Source: Phreatobacter aquaticus
GTDB taxonomy: Bacteria; Pseudomonadota; Alphaproteobacteria; Rhizobiales; Phreatobacteraceae
Assembly: GCF_005160265.1 (NCBI RefSeq)
Contig: NZ_CP039865.1
Location: 2,752,828-2,816,827, forward strand
Direction: 5' to 3'
Length of the DNA stretch: 64,000 nt
How positions within the stretch are numbered: the first letter of the stretch is position 1; each line of letters opens with the position of its first letter. Of the stretch, positions 31,384-38,726 are shown in pieces. The notes beneath the pieces were generated by a model. It worked only from the letters and a program-made list of their open reading frames with translations, did not search any database and was not told the origin of the DNA. Position numbers and translations under genes: made by a program.

Positions 31384-32532
31384 ATGTCCTTCCTCTCCCA
31401 GCTGTTCCGTGCGCCGGAACAGAAGCGCTCGCGCACGGCAGCTTTGGTCGCGCTCTCCGGGCCCGGCCGCCCGGTCTGGACGGCGCGCGATCCCAAGCGC
31501 TTCGTCGCCGAGGCGCTCTCCTGCAATCCCGTGGCGGCCCGCGCCGTTCAAAGGGTATCGCAGGCGGTGGCCGAGATCCCATTCCAGGTGACAAAGGACA
31601 GCGCAGACGCCTCCGCCCATCCGGCTGTCGTGCTGATCGACCAGCCGAACGAGACGCAGGACCGTGTGCGCCTCGTCGAGGGCCTGACCGCCCACCTCCT
31701 GCTCACCGGCAATGCCTATGTCGAGGCGGTCGTGGTCGACGGGCGCGTGGCGGAACTTCATGGCCTCCGGCCCGACCGCATGCGGCTCATTCCCGGCGAG
31801 GGCGGCCGTCCCGCCGCCTTCGACTATGAGGTGGACGGCCGCGCTGTGCGCTTCGTACAGGAGGGGCCGGTTCCGCCCATCCTGCAGCTCAGCCTGCCGC
31901 ATCCCTTCGACGACCATTTCGGTCTGGCGCCGCTGGCGGCTGCGGCCTCGGCCATCGACATCCACAATGCCGCAACGCGCTGGACCAAGGCGCTGCTCGA
32001 CAATGCGGCGAGGCCCTCCGGCGCGCTGGTCTATTCCGGCGAGGGCACGCTGAGCGACGAGCAGTTTGAGCGGCTGAAGGGCGAGCTCGACGAGGGTTTC
32101 AGCGGCGCGCGCAATGCCGGCCGGCCCATGCTGCTGGAGGGCGGGCTCGACTGGAAGGCCCTGTCACTGTCGCCGCGCGATATGGATTTCATGGAGGCCA
32201 AGCACGGCGCGGCGCGCGAGATTGCGCTCGCCTTTGGCGTGCCGCCGCTGGTCCTCGGCATTCCCGGTGACGCCACCTATGCCAATTATCAGGAGGCCAA
32301 CCGCGCCTTCTGCCGCGACACGGCGCTGCCGCTCGCCCGCCGCATCATGGCGGCGCTCATCGGCTGGCTGGCGCCGGGCGAGGGGCTTTTGGCCATCGCC
32401 GATGAGGATCAGATCGGCGCGCTTCATGCCGAGCGCGAAAGCCTCTGGCGGCGCGTCGGCGCGGCGGGCTTTCTGGCCGATAGCGAGAAGCGTGTGGCGG
32501 TCGGCTATCCGGCGGAGAAGCCGGAGAGGTGA
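31384..32532 (+). CDS. Phage portal protein, HK97 type (GTA g3)
   Basis: The 382-residue protein forms the ring at the unique capsid vertex through which DNA passes. It shows the family blocks NPVAARAVQRVSQAVAEIPF, LTGNAYVE, LRPDRMRLIPGEGG, and GVPPLVLGIPGDATYANYQEANRAFCRDTALPLARRI. It begins at 31384 after AAGGAG. Length is typical of GTA portals. The next gene of the structural series is separated by a family A repeat. Confidence 0.95.
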   Translation: MSFLSQLFRAPEQKRSRTAALVALSGPGRPVWTARDPKRFVAEALSCNPVAARAVQRVSQAVAEIPFQVTKDSADASAHPAVVLIDQPNETQDRVRLVEGLTAHLLLTGNAYVEAVVVDGRVAELHGLRPDRMRLIPGEGGRPAAFDYEVDGRAVRFVQEGPVPPILQLSLPHPFDDHFGLAPLAAAASAIDIHNAATRWTKALLDNAARPSGALVYSGEGTLSDEQFERLKGELDEGFSGARNAGRPMLLEGGLDWKALSLSPRDMDFMEAKHGAAREIALAFGVPPLVLGIPGDATYANYQEANRAFCRDTALPLARRIMAALIGWLAPGEGLLAIADEDQIGALHAERESLWRRVGAAGFLADSEKRVAVGYPAEKPER

Positions 32533-32570
32533 CGAACCGTCATCGGTTCCGCTGAGCTCGCATTGTTCCT

Positions 32571-32676
32571 TCCTCATCCTGAGGTGCTCGCCGCAGGCGA
32601 GCCTCGAAGGACCTCTTCTGCGCCAGGCGGCACCACGTCCTTCGAGGCTCGCTACGCTCGCACCTCAGGATGAGGA
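32571..32676. repeat. Hairpin intergenic repeat, family A copy 2, inside the GTA cluster
   Basis: It begins TCCTCATCCTGAGGTGCTCG and ends with CGCACCTCAGGATGAGGA; the internal CGAGCCTCGAAGGA and TCCTTCGAGGCTCG arms are the same as in copy 1 at 15403. It lies between the portal and the small membrane protein gene, so the operon is interrupted by a long hairpin. Confidence 0.8.
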
Positions 32677-32737
32677 CTGGAGAGATCGGGCCGTTGCGCA
32701 CCGCGCCTAGACCGCCCACCCCCCAGGAGCCCCGCTC

Positions 32738-32938
32738 ATGCTGCCACAGACCGCCGAACCGGTCGTGCGCGCCTTTGTCGAGCGCGCCGATCTCGCAAGC
32801 CTCGCCCTCTTCATGTGGGCCGCCGTCACCACCGGCCTGCTCGTCTGGACGCTGCGGGAGCTTAGCCAGGCCAACCGCCGCTTCGATGCCTTCGTGCGCG
32901 AGCTCGCCCGCTTCAACGAGCGCGCCTCGCGCGACTGA
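32738..32938 (+). CDS. Small single-pass membrane protein (GTA g3.5-like)
   Basis: The 66-residue product has one hydrophobic segment (ADLASLALFMWAAVTTGLLVWTL) and a charged helical tail (ANRRFDAFVRELARFNERASRD). Its place between portal and prohead protease corresponds to the small GTA gene called g3.5 in R. capsulatus. Function is not known. Confidence 0.6.
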   Translation: MLPQTAEPVVRAFVERADLASLALFMWAAVTTGLLVWTLRELSQANRRFDAFVRELARFNERASRD

Positions 32939-32954
32939 TCCCGGAGTTCCCTCA

Positions 32955-33137
32955 ATGATCCGCCTGATCAAGCCACGTGCCGCACCAGCGCCCCGCCTTG
33001 CCGACGAACCGATCCGCCGCTTCGTGGCGGTGCTGGCCTCCCTCGAGGCGCGCCCGCGCCCCGGCACGGCAGTGTCTGCTTCGCCGAAACCCGCCAAGGC
33101 CAATGTCCCCCGTGCCGAGACCGGGAGGCGCCGATGA
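32955..33137 (+). CDS. Small basic protein coupled to prohead protease
   Basis: The 60-residue Arg/Pro/Ala-rich product (MIRLIKPRAAPAPRLADEP at the start) ends with an ATGA overlap with the prohead protease start, which suggests translational coupling and real expression. It has no recognisable domain. It could be a scaffold-like or accessory assembly peptide. Confidence 0.5.
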   Translation: MIRLIKPRAAPAPRLADEPIRRFVAVLASLEARPRPGTAVSASPKPAKANVPRAETGRRR

Positions 33138-33568
33138 GCGCCCGGTTCGACACCGCCACGGGCCTCTTCACCGGCTATGCCTCGCTGTTCGGCCTGGCCG
33201 ATGCGCAGAAGGACGTGGTCGAGCCCGGCGCCTTCGCCGCGACGCTCGCCCGCCGCGGCCCCGCCGGCATCCGCATGCTCTGGCAGCATGATCCGGCGAC
33301 GCCGCTCGGCCTCTGGCTGGCTCTCACCGAGGACGAACGGGGCCTGCGGGTCACGGGAAAGCTCACCACCTCCACCGCCCGCGGCGCCGAGACGCTGGAT
33401 CTGCTGCGCGCCGGTGCGCTGGACGGCCTCTCCATCGGATTCAAGGCGGTGAAGGCCGCAGCCGACCGCAGGCGGGGCCTGAGACGGCTGATCGAGATCG
33501 ACCTCTGGGAGGTCTCGATTGTCACCTTTCCAGCTCTGCCCGGCGCGCGGGTGACCGCGCTGGGGTGA
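33134..33568 (+). CDS. HK97-family prohead protease (GTA g4)
   Basis: The 144-residue serine protease trims the capsid protein during maturation. It has the family pattern FTGYASLFGLADAQKDVVEPGAF, MLWQHDP with the catalytic His, LDGLSIGF with the catalytic Ser, and IDLWEVSIVTFPALPGA with the acidic residue. In the canonical order the capsid gene follows directly; here nearly 4 kb of accessory DNA intervene. Confidence 0.95.
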   Translation: MSARFDTATGLFTGYASLFGLADAQKDVVEPGAFAATLARRGPAGIRMLWQHDPATPLGLWLALTEDERGLRVTGKLTTSTARGAETLDLLRAGALDGLSIGFKAVKAAADRRRGLRRLIEIDLWEVSIVTFPALPGARVTALG

Positions 33569-33611
33569 GCCGGCCGCGCCGCACCTGACCTGACAGGCGG
33601 GACCCTTCGAC

Positions 33612-34700
33612 ATGATCGAACCGAACGAACGAGCGGCCCTGGCCGCGCGGCAGATGCTGCTTGCCCGCGCCATGCGGATCGGCTGGCTCGGCGTCTCCAT
33701 TGATGTGGCGCGGATGCGCCTGGCGCTCAGGCAGTTCAACCCGGAGCAGCCGCGCGTGCCGGCCGGCCAGTCCGGCGGCGGGCAATGGACGGGCGAGGGC
33801 GATACGGTTGCGCCGACACCGGCGGCCGACAGCCCGGCTCGCGAGGTCACGACCGATGCCAGCGGCGCTACGGTGGAGACCACGCGCCGACCCGATGGCT
33901 CCATCGTCGCGACGACGCACAATCCCGACGGCTCCGCAATTCGGTCCGAATATGCCGCGTCGCGCACTGCGGGCTACGACGAGCGCCACGTGGTCATGGC
34001 GGCGGATGGCGCAAGCCGCAGCTTCGAAACTGAGGGCAACGTCCAGACCATTCGGGACGGGGCTGGCCGCGTCCTGAGCCGCACAGAATGGACGCCTGCC
34101 GGACCCGAGGCACAACCGGTGGTCCAGCAGGCCTATCTGCAGCCAGGAGTGGGCGCCAAGACCGTCGAGTTGGGGCTGATGCTCTATGGCGCCCTGGCCG
34201 GTCGCAATGTCGGTGGCACTCAGGCCGTTGCCGCCTTCAACTCTCGCGAATATTCGTCATCCGGTAATATTGCGGATCCGCAGCTGAGCTTCGTTGGCAG
34301 ACTGACGCAGCAGGAACTCGATGATTTATGCGAGAGGCGCGGGGACGTTCAGGCTATGACGAACGAGGCTGCCAAATACTACAGGCGAGAACATCCCGAC
34401 ATGTCGCCGCAGAATTTTGGGACGGCCGTCCATGCAGCAGTCGCAAGGGAGGTCGGAAAGAGTGATCCTGATTTTAGGGCCGAATTTTCTCTGATTAAGT
34501 CAGAAGAAGCAGGCTATGGTCAGCTGGGTTCAATTCGCATTGACGTCTTCGAGAGAACAAAAAACGATGTCGTCTGTGTCTATGATATCAAGACAGGGCA
34601 GAGTGGGCTGACGTCGGCGCGCATCGCCGAGATTGCTGGCAATGTCGCCAGTATCTATAGGACTAAGAGGTTCACCATTACCGAAATTCGGCCGGAGTGA
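33612..34700 (+). CDS. Polymorphic-toxin-like protein with predicted PD-(D/E)xK nuclease C-terminus
   Basis: The 362-residue protein has a helical head (1-42), the motif QPRVPAGQSGGGQWT at 46-60, and a Thr/Gly-rich region at 65-160 with Rhs-like repeated PDGS elements. Its C-terminal domain from about 225 has the PD-(D/E)xK pattern: GTAVHAAVAREV (His274), RIDVFE (Asp311) and YDIKTG (Asp325, Lys327). Such head-repeat-nuclease designs are typical of polymorphic toxins. The gene ends by overlapping the next ORF (TGATG). The C-terminal third is AT-richer than the cluster, which suggests exchange of the toxic tip. Nuclease activity and delivery are predictions. It could also be a DNA-processing protein of the particle. 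Confidence 0.65.
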   Translation: MIEPNERAALAARQMLLARAMRIGWLGVSIDVARMRLALRQFNPEQPRVPAGQSGGGQWTGEGDTVAPTPAADSPAREVTTDASGATVETTRRPDGSIVATTHNPDGSAIRSEYAASRTAGYDERHVVMAADGASRSFETEGNVQTIRDGAGRVLSRTEWTPAGPEAQPVVQQAYLQPGVGAKTVELGLMLYGALAGRNVGGTQAVAAFNSREYSSSGNIADPQLSFVGRLTQQELDDLCERRGDVQAMTNEAAKYYRREHPDMSPQNFGTAVHAAVAREVGKSDPDFRAEFSLIKSEEAGYGQLGSIRIDVFERTKNDVVCVYDIKTGQSGLTSARIAEIAGNVASIYRTKRFTITEIRPE

Positions 34701-35383
34701 TGACGACTGTCGCTGATGTCAAGCAAGTGACAAGATCTCTTCTGCAGCGCAACACCGATCTTGCGCTCGTGGGGCGGAAGCTTGTCTTGCGGCCGGTCAA
34801 GCATGTCGCGCGGTTCGTCATGATCGACCGATGTTCGTCCCAGGACGAGTTCGTTCCTCAATGGGCTGTGACGCACTTGTTCGAACCCAAGCGGTTTCTG
34901 CCCCTTCAGTTCGGGCAATTCCTCTATCCACCGGGACGGAAACGCTGGACGAGGGACGTGCCCGACCTGGTCGATCGGCTGACCGAATGCGTGGAAGAAA
35001 TGGCCTTGCCGGAATTGCGCGCCCGACCGCTTCTTGAAGACTACATCGCCTATTGCGAGTATCCGCCGCCGGGTCATCCCCGGCCAGCCACCAACGGTCT
35101 TCTCTTTAGACGTCCCATCCTCCGGGCCGCCATGGGCGATCTTATCGGCGCATTGTCTGATTGTGAGCTGCTGGAAGCCGCTTCAAGGAATTTTGTCCCT
35201 TTCTATCGGGAGGAATTCGACCGTGCCGTCTACGAACTGCTCCCGCCCTTGCGCGCTGGCGATAGTCACGCGGTCGCTACCCTGCTGCATTCCTGGGAAG
35301 CCTTCACGGTAAAGACCAACAAACTTGAACATCTCTGGGAGCCGACGCCGTTTCCGCTGGAGACCGGGGAGTTGGCATCGTGA
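34700..35383 (+). CDS. Candidate immunity protein, paralogue of the decayed gene at 35931
   Basis: The 227-residue soluble protein starts at the ATG overlapping the toxin-like stop. It is related along its whole length to the decayed copy downstream: shared blocks are SLLQR-TDL, LYPPGRK, LEDYIAY and the nearly identical end FTVKTNKLEHLWEPTPFPLE versus LTVKANKLEPLWQPTPFPLE. I do not recognise a family. Position immediately after a nuclease-like toxin, small size and duplication are typical of immunity genes. This function is inferred from context. Confidence 0.6.
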   Translation: MTTVADVKQVTRSLLQRNTDLALVGRKLVLRPVKHVARFVMIDRCSSQDEFVPQWAVTHLFEPKRFLPLQFGQFLYPPGRKRWTRDVPDLVDRLTECVEEMALPELRARPLLEDYIAYCEYPPPGHPRPATNGLLFRRPILRAAMGDLIGALSDCELLEAASRNFVPFYREEFDRAVYELLPPLRAGDSHAVATLLHSWEAFTVKTNKLEHLWEPTPFPLETGELAS

Positions 35384-35496
35384 TGCTCTGGTCGGCCTGG
35401 TCCCGCATTGTAGGGCCCGTCAATGCCGACAACCGGGCGAGCGCGCTTGAGAGTGGGCTCATCCGCGACACTGACAAATGGGACAGGCGGCAATGA
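35383..35496 (+). CDS. 37-residue micro-ORF, coupled at both ends
   Basis: It begins at TGATG with the upstream stop and ends at ATGA with the next start, so the three genes are in a translational relay. The product (MLWSAWSRIVGPVNADNRA at the start) has no known relative. It may only serve to carry ribosomes forward or may be the remnant of a larger gene. Confidence 0.4.
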   Translation: MLWSAWSRIVGPVNADNRASALESGLIRDTDKWDRRQ

Positions 35497-35897
35497 AGAC
35501 AATCACGTACGCATTTCCGCACGGCCTCATTTTCTTGAGCTCCCCGACTGACATGACGCCGCCTGTCCCGACCTACGCCACACAATTTCGGTTCACCCAA
35601 AGTTGCCTGAGCGTCGTCTGCCAGCATGAGCAAGAGGGCACCACCGAGCTTTCGATCGGGACGCCCGAAGAGGTCGATCCGGGCTATGCGCCTGTGGTGA
35701 GCGGCGTGATCGCCACGCCGACCCGGCAGCTGGCCGTCTCCACCTCCGCGGCTGACGACATCCTCTCCATTTCGGTTCCGGACATCGAAACCCTGCTCAG
35801 GGTGTGGGTCAATCACCGCCAATGGCCGGACAAGGTGCAGGTCGGCATTGGGGGAGCGGAGGTCGAGCACCAGATGAGCCGGAATGTCTTCTTCTAG
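35493..35897 (+). CDS. Accessory protein of unknown function, possible immunity protein
   Basis: The 134-residue product begins MKTITYAFPHGLIFLSSP and contains beta-rich stretches such as QFRFTQSCLSVVCQHE and a final block with VWVNHRQWPDKVQV. It has no signal peptide or membrane span. It is coupled to the micro-ORF before it and followed 33 bases later by the decayed paralogue. I do not recognise it; a second immunity protein is a reasonable guess from the array-like context. Confidence 0.5.
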   Translation: MKTITYAFPHGLIFLSSPTDMTPPVPTYATQFRFTQSCLSVVCQHEQEGTTELSIGTPEEVDPGYAPVVSGVIATPTRQLAVSTSAADDILSISVPDIETLLRVWVNHRQWPDKVQVGIGGAEVEHQMSRNVFF

Positions 35898-35930
35898 GCC
35901 GAGCGCGCTGATGATTGCGAGGCCCATCCA

Positions 35931-36616
35931 GTGACGCCTGTCGCCCAACTCGCAGAATGCTGCGGCCGCTCCTGCAGCGGCACCCCGATCTGACCTTTCA
36001 CCGGCTCTCGATCGTCGTCATGCCCGTCCAGCATCTCGTCCGCTGGGGCATGATTGACCGGACCGGCGGCCCGGACCTGCGCAGCGTGACGAGCCGCGTG
36101 GGGTTTCTCTGTCAGCCTGATGGCGTTCTCGGTGGCCGCGCCAATCTGATCTACCCGCCCGCCAAATAGGGCGGCTGGCGGCTGTCGGACCCTCTCATGG
36201 CGGAGAAGCTGTTCGCGCAGATCGAGCCAGTCGTGCTCGACGAACTGCGTGCCACCCGGACCCTCGACGACTATGCTCACTTCCTCCATTGCGGCGTGCC
36301 GAGCCCCGTCTTCTATCGCTATCACCTGGAATATTTGGTGGTCGCCGTGGCGCACGGCGATCTCAAGACGGCTGCGATCATGTGCAAGGCGCTGGAAACG
36401 GGCCAGAGCCGTTTTGCCGATCCCGATCTGGCCGACTACGCGGCGCCCATCATCGGCCGGCTCCACCCGCTCATCCAGGCGCGGGACCGGGCCGGCCTCG
36501 CAGCCGTGCTCCGCGAGTATGAGGCGCTGACCGTCAAAGCCAACAAGCTCGAACCCCTGTGGCAGCCAACACCGTTCCCGCTGGAACTGGAGTCTGATGC
36601 GGGATCAGAGTCATGA
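35931..36616 (+). pseudogene. Decayed paralogue of the candidate immunity gene at 34700
   Basis: From a GTG at 35931 the frame reads VTPVAQLAE, matching the start of the paralogue, then must shift by one base near 35955 to continue MLRPLLQRHPDL. An in-frame TAG at 36167-36169 interrupts NLIYPPAK/GGWRLSDPL, which aligns with FLYPPGRKRWTRDVPDL in the intact copy. After that the frame is open to 36616 and ends by overlapping the next start (ATGA). Two lesions argue for a pseudogene; sequencing error or readthrough of TAG are less likely. Confidence 0.7.
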
Positions 36617-36870
36617 CCCACACCGCCGGCTTCCAACGCATCCGCCAAATCCTGATGGCCCATTGGGACCCGATCGGCATTGCCGATGTCCCGGCCTGCG
36701 CCGATGAATATGACGACTATGTCCGCGTTCTGGTGCGGCACCTTGCCGGTGAGATGTCGCAAGCTGGCCTTGCCGCTTATCTGGTCGACATCGAGATCGC
36801 CTGGATGGGACTGACGCCCAACCCCGACAGAGCGCAGCGTGTCGCGGCCCTCTTGCTCGCTCCAAACTGA
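36613..36870 (+). CDS. Small acidic protein of immunity-gene appearance
   Basis: The 85-residue protein contains LMAHWDPIGIADVPACADEYDDYVRVLVRHL and a later IEIAWMGLTPN segment. Small proteins with this W-DPIG and DEYD pattern are familiar to me as a widespread family (similar to DUF1871), and they often occur beside toxin genes. It overlaps the decayed paralogue by four bases. An immunity role is inferred from position. Confidence 0.6.
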   Translation: MTHTAGFQRIRQILMAHWDPIGIADVPACADEYDDYVRVLVRHLAGEMSQAGLAAYLVDIEIAWMGLTPNPDRAQRVAALLLAPN

Positions 36871-36880
36871 CCTTACTGCT

Positions 36881-37009
36881 CCCGTCCAAGCCAGGGCGCT
36901 TGGTGCCGAACTGGGCCTCGCCCACGATGCGCTGATGCGTCTCCACGAGGCCGTCTGCCGGGAGTGGCGCATACGCGAGATACAGGTTGTTACACGCCGT
37001 TACGCATAG
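36881..37009 (+). pseudogene. Degraded copy of the 5' end of the major capsid gene
   Basis: The frame reads ALGAELGLAHDALMRLHEAV, closely matching ALAPEAGLTHEALMRAHEAF of the true capsid N-terminus. At the DNA level 36914-36952 and 37527-37565 differ at only five of 39 positions. Similarity fades after about 36965 and the frame stops at 37009. The fragment marks a recombination or duplication event at the left edge of the capsid gene. Confidence 0.7.
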
Positions 37010-37132
37010 AATTGTACAAATTTATGCCTTGTTTAAATAGATGCGGCATGGTGCCCAACGGGAAAAGAATTTCCTTGAGTATCTTGTGCTGCGAAACGAG
37101 GAGGTTGTCGCGCAAATATTTGAGAACTGACG

Positions 37133-37300
37133 ATGTCGTACATTGTGTTGGTTGTGCTTCTGTACGCATTTTTGGGAATGTTTTATAAATATATATTGTC
37201 AAAGATGGATAGGAACGAAGCCTCTCAGCCTGTCATCTATATTATCGTATCGGTCGCGCTGATCGTGTGGACAGGGTTGTTGATTGTGCTCGTGCATTAA
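37133..37300 (+). CDS. 55-residue membrane protein with two hydrophobic segments
   Basis: The product starts MSYIVLVVLLYAFLGMF and ends in VIYIIVSVALIVWTGLLIVL, separated by a short charged loop (KYILSKMDRNEASQP). It lies in the most AT-rich part of the window. A 29-residue open frame (37041-37130) ends two bases before it and could be the tail of a lost gene. The pair may be foreign DNA brought with the toxin island. Expression is uncertain; the hydrophobic pattern would suit a small holin-like, toxin or membrane immunity protein. Confidence 0.45.
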   Translation: MSYIVLVVLLYAFLGMFYKYILSKMDRNEASQPVIYIIVSVALIVWTGLLIVLVH

Positions 37301-37396
37301 AATCGAGTTGCAGTGCAGCAAATCCGCGGTTCTGTGCGGACCATCTGCCGCATATTTCGCCGCCGCCTGACGAGACCCGATCCACCTCATCACCCC

Positions 37397-37429
37397 AGCC
37401 GCCCGCACCCGCGAGGCGGCTTTTTCTTT
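37397..37429 (+). terminator. Intrinsic terminator just before the capsid gene
   Basis: Arms AGCCGCC and GGCGGCT are followed by TTTTTCTTT. It ends 38 bases before the capsid start, so the accessory island would be transcriptionally insulated from the capsid gene unless antitermination or an internal promoter is used. Confidence 0.7.
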
Positions 37430-37466
37430 GGCCCTTTCCACCCCAACCTCAAGGGAATCCTGCCTC

Positions 37467-38723
37467 ATGACCCTCGACATCCGTTCTGCCGCTTCCCCCG
37501 AGACCAAGGCGCTGGCGCCGGAGGCCGGCCTCACCCACGAGGCGCTGATGCGCGCCCACGAGGCCTTCAAGGAGACCAATGATCTGCGCCTCGTCGCCGA
37601 CGAGCGGCGCGCCGCCGATGTGCTGCTCGACGACAAGCTTGCCCGCATCAATGCCGAACTCGACGCCAAGATGCAGCGTATCGAGCGCCTGGCTGTGGAG
37701 GCGCGCCGGCCGGCGCTCGGCCTGGAGCGGCCCGACAAGGGCTTGGCCGCCTGCCAGCACAAGGCGGCCTTCGAGGCCTATATGCGCTCCGGCGAGACGC
37801 AGGGGCTCAGGGTTCTCGAGACCCGCGCGCTGTCGGCGGGCTCCGGGCCGGATGGCGGCTATCTCGCCCCGCCCGAGGTCGAGACGACGGTGACCCAACG
37901 CCTGGCTGCCATCTCGCCGATCCGCGCCATTGCCGGCGTCCGCCAGGTGTCGGCGCCAAGCTTCAAGCGCCCCTTTGCCAAGACCGGTCCGGCCTTCGGT
38001 TGGGTCGGCGAGACGGCATCGCGCACCACCACCGATTCGCCCGTGCTCGCCGAACAGGTCTTCCCGGCCATGGAGCTCTACGCCATGCCGGCGGCCACCC
38101 AGACGTTGATCGATGACGCCGCCGTCGATCTCGAACAATGGATCGCCTCGGAGGTCGAGACAGTCTTCGCCGAGCAGGAGGGCAAGGCCTTCGTGTCAGG
38201 CGATGGCACCAACAAGCCGACCGGCTTCCTCACCCAGACGCTGGTGGCCAATGCCTCCTGGGAATGGGGCAAGATCGGCTTCACGGTCTCGGGCGCGGCG
38301 GCGGCCTTCGCCACCGCCAACCCGGCCGACCGGCTGTTCGACCTCATCTATGCGCTGAAGGCCGGCTTCCGGCAGAACGGCCGCTTCGTCATGAACCGCA
38401 AGACGCAAGCTGAAGTCCGCAAGTTCAAGGACGAGAGCGGCGCCTATGTCTGGCAGCCGCCGGCACAGGCGGGCGGGGAGGCGAGCCTCTTCACCTTCCC
38501 GGTCACCGAGGCTGAGGACATGCCGGATATTGCGGCCAATGCCACGCCGATTGCCTTCGGCGACTTCCGGCGCGGCTATCTGGTGGTCGATCGCCTCGGC
38601 CTGCGCATCCTGCGCGATCCCTATTCCGCCAAACCCTATGTCCTGTTCTACACGACCAAGCGTGTCGGCGGCGGCGTGGCGGATTACGACGCGATCAAGC
38701 TGATGAAGATCGCGGCGAGCTGA
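37467..38723 (+). CDS. HK97-family major capsid protein (GTA g5)
   Basis: The 418-residue protein forms the head shell. It has a coiled-coil-rich N-terminal scaffold region (about 1-115), then the capsid fold with LSAGSGPDGGYLAPPEVETTV, AFGWVGETASRTTTDSPV, AQTLIDDAAVDLEQWIASEV-type and FRRGYLVVDRLGLRILRDPY blocks. The start at 37467 is supported by the similar start in the degraded upstream copy. Cleavage of the N-terminal scaffold by the prohead protease is expected from family knowledge. Confidence 0.95.
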   Translation: MTLDIRSAASPETKALAPEAGLTHEALMRAHEAFKETNDLRLVADERRAADVLLDDKLARINAELDAKMQRIERLAVEARRPALGLERPDKGLAACQHKAAFEAYMRSGETQGLRVLETRALSAGSGPDGGYLAPPEVETTVTQRLAAISPIRAIAGVRQVSAPSFKRPFAKTGPAFGWVGETASRTTTDSPVLAEQVFPAMELYAMPAATQTLIDDAAVDLEQWIASEVETVFAEQEGKAFVSGDGTNKPTGFLTQTLVANASWEWGKIGFTVSGAAAAFATANPADRLFDLIYALKAGFRQNGRFVMNRKTQAEVRKFKDESGAYVWQPPAQAGGEASLFTFPVTEAEDMPDIAANATPIAFGDFRRGYLVVDRLGLRILRDPYSAKPYVLFYTTKRVGGGVADYDAIKLMKIAAS

Positions 38724-38726
38724 CCC

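Noticed and set aside
36613-36870. Firm assignment of the 85-residue protein to a named immunity family
   Set aside because: The W-DPIG/DEYD pattern is familiar but I cannot confirm the family without a search.
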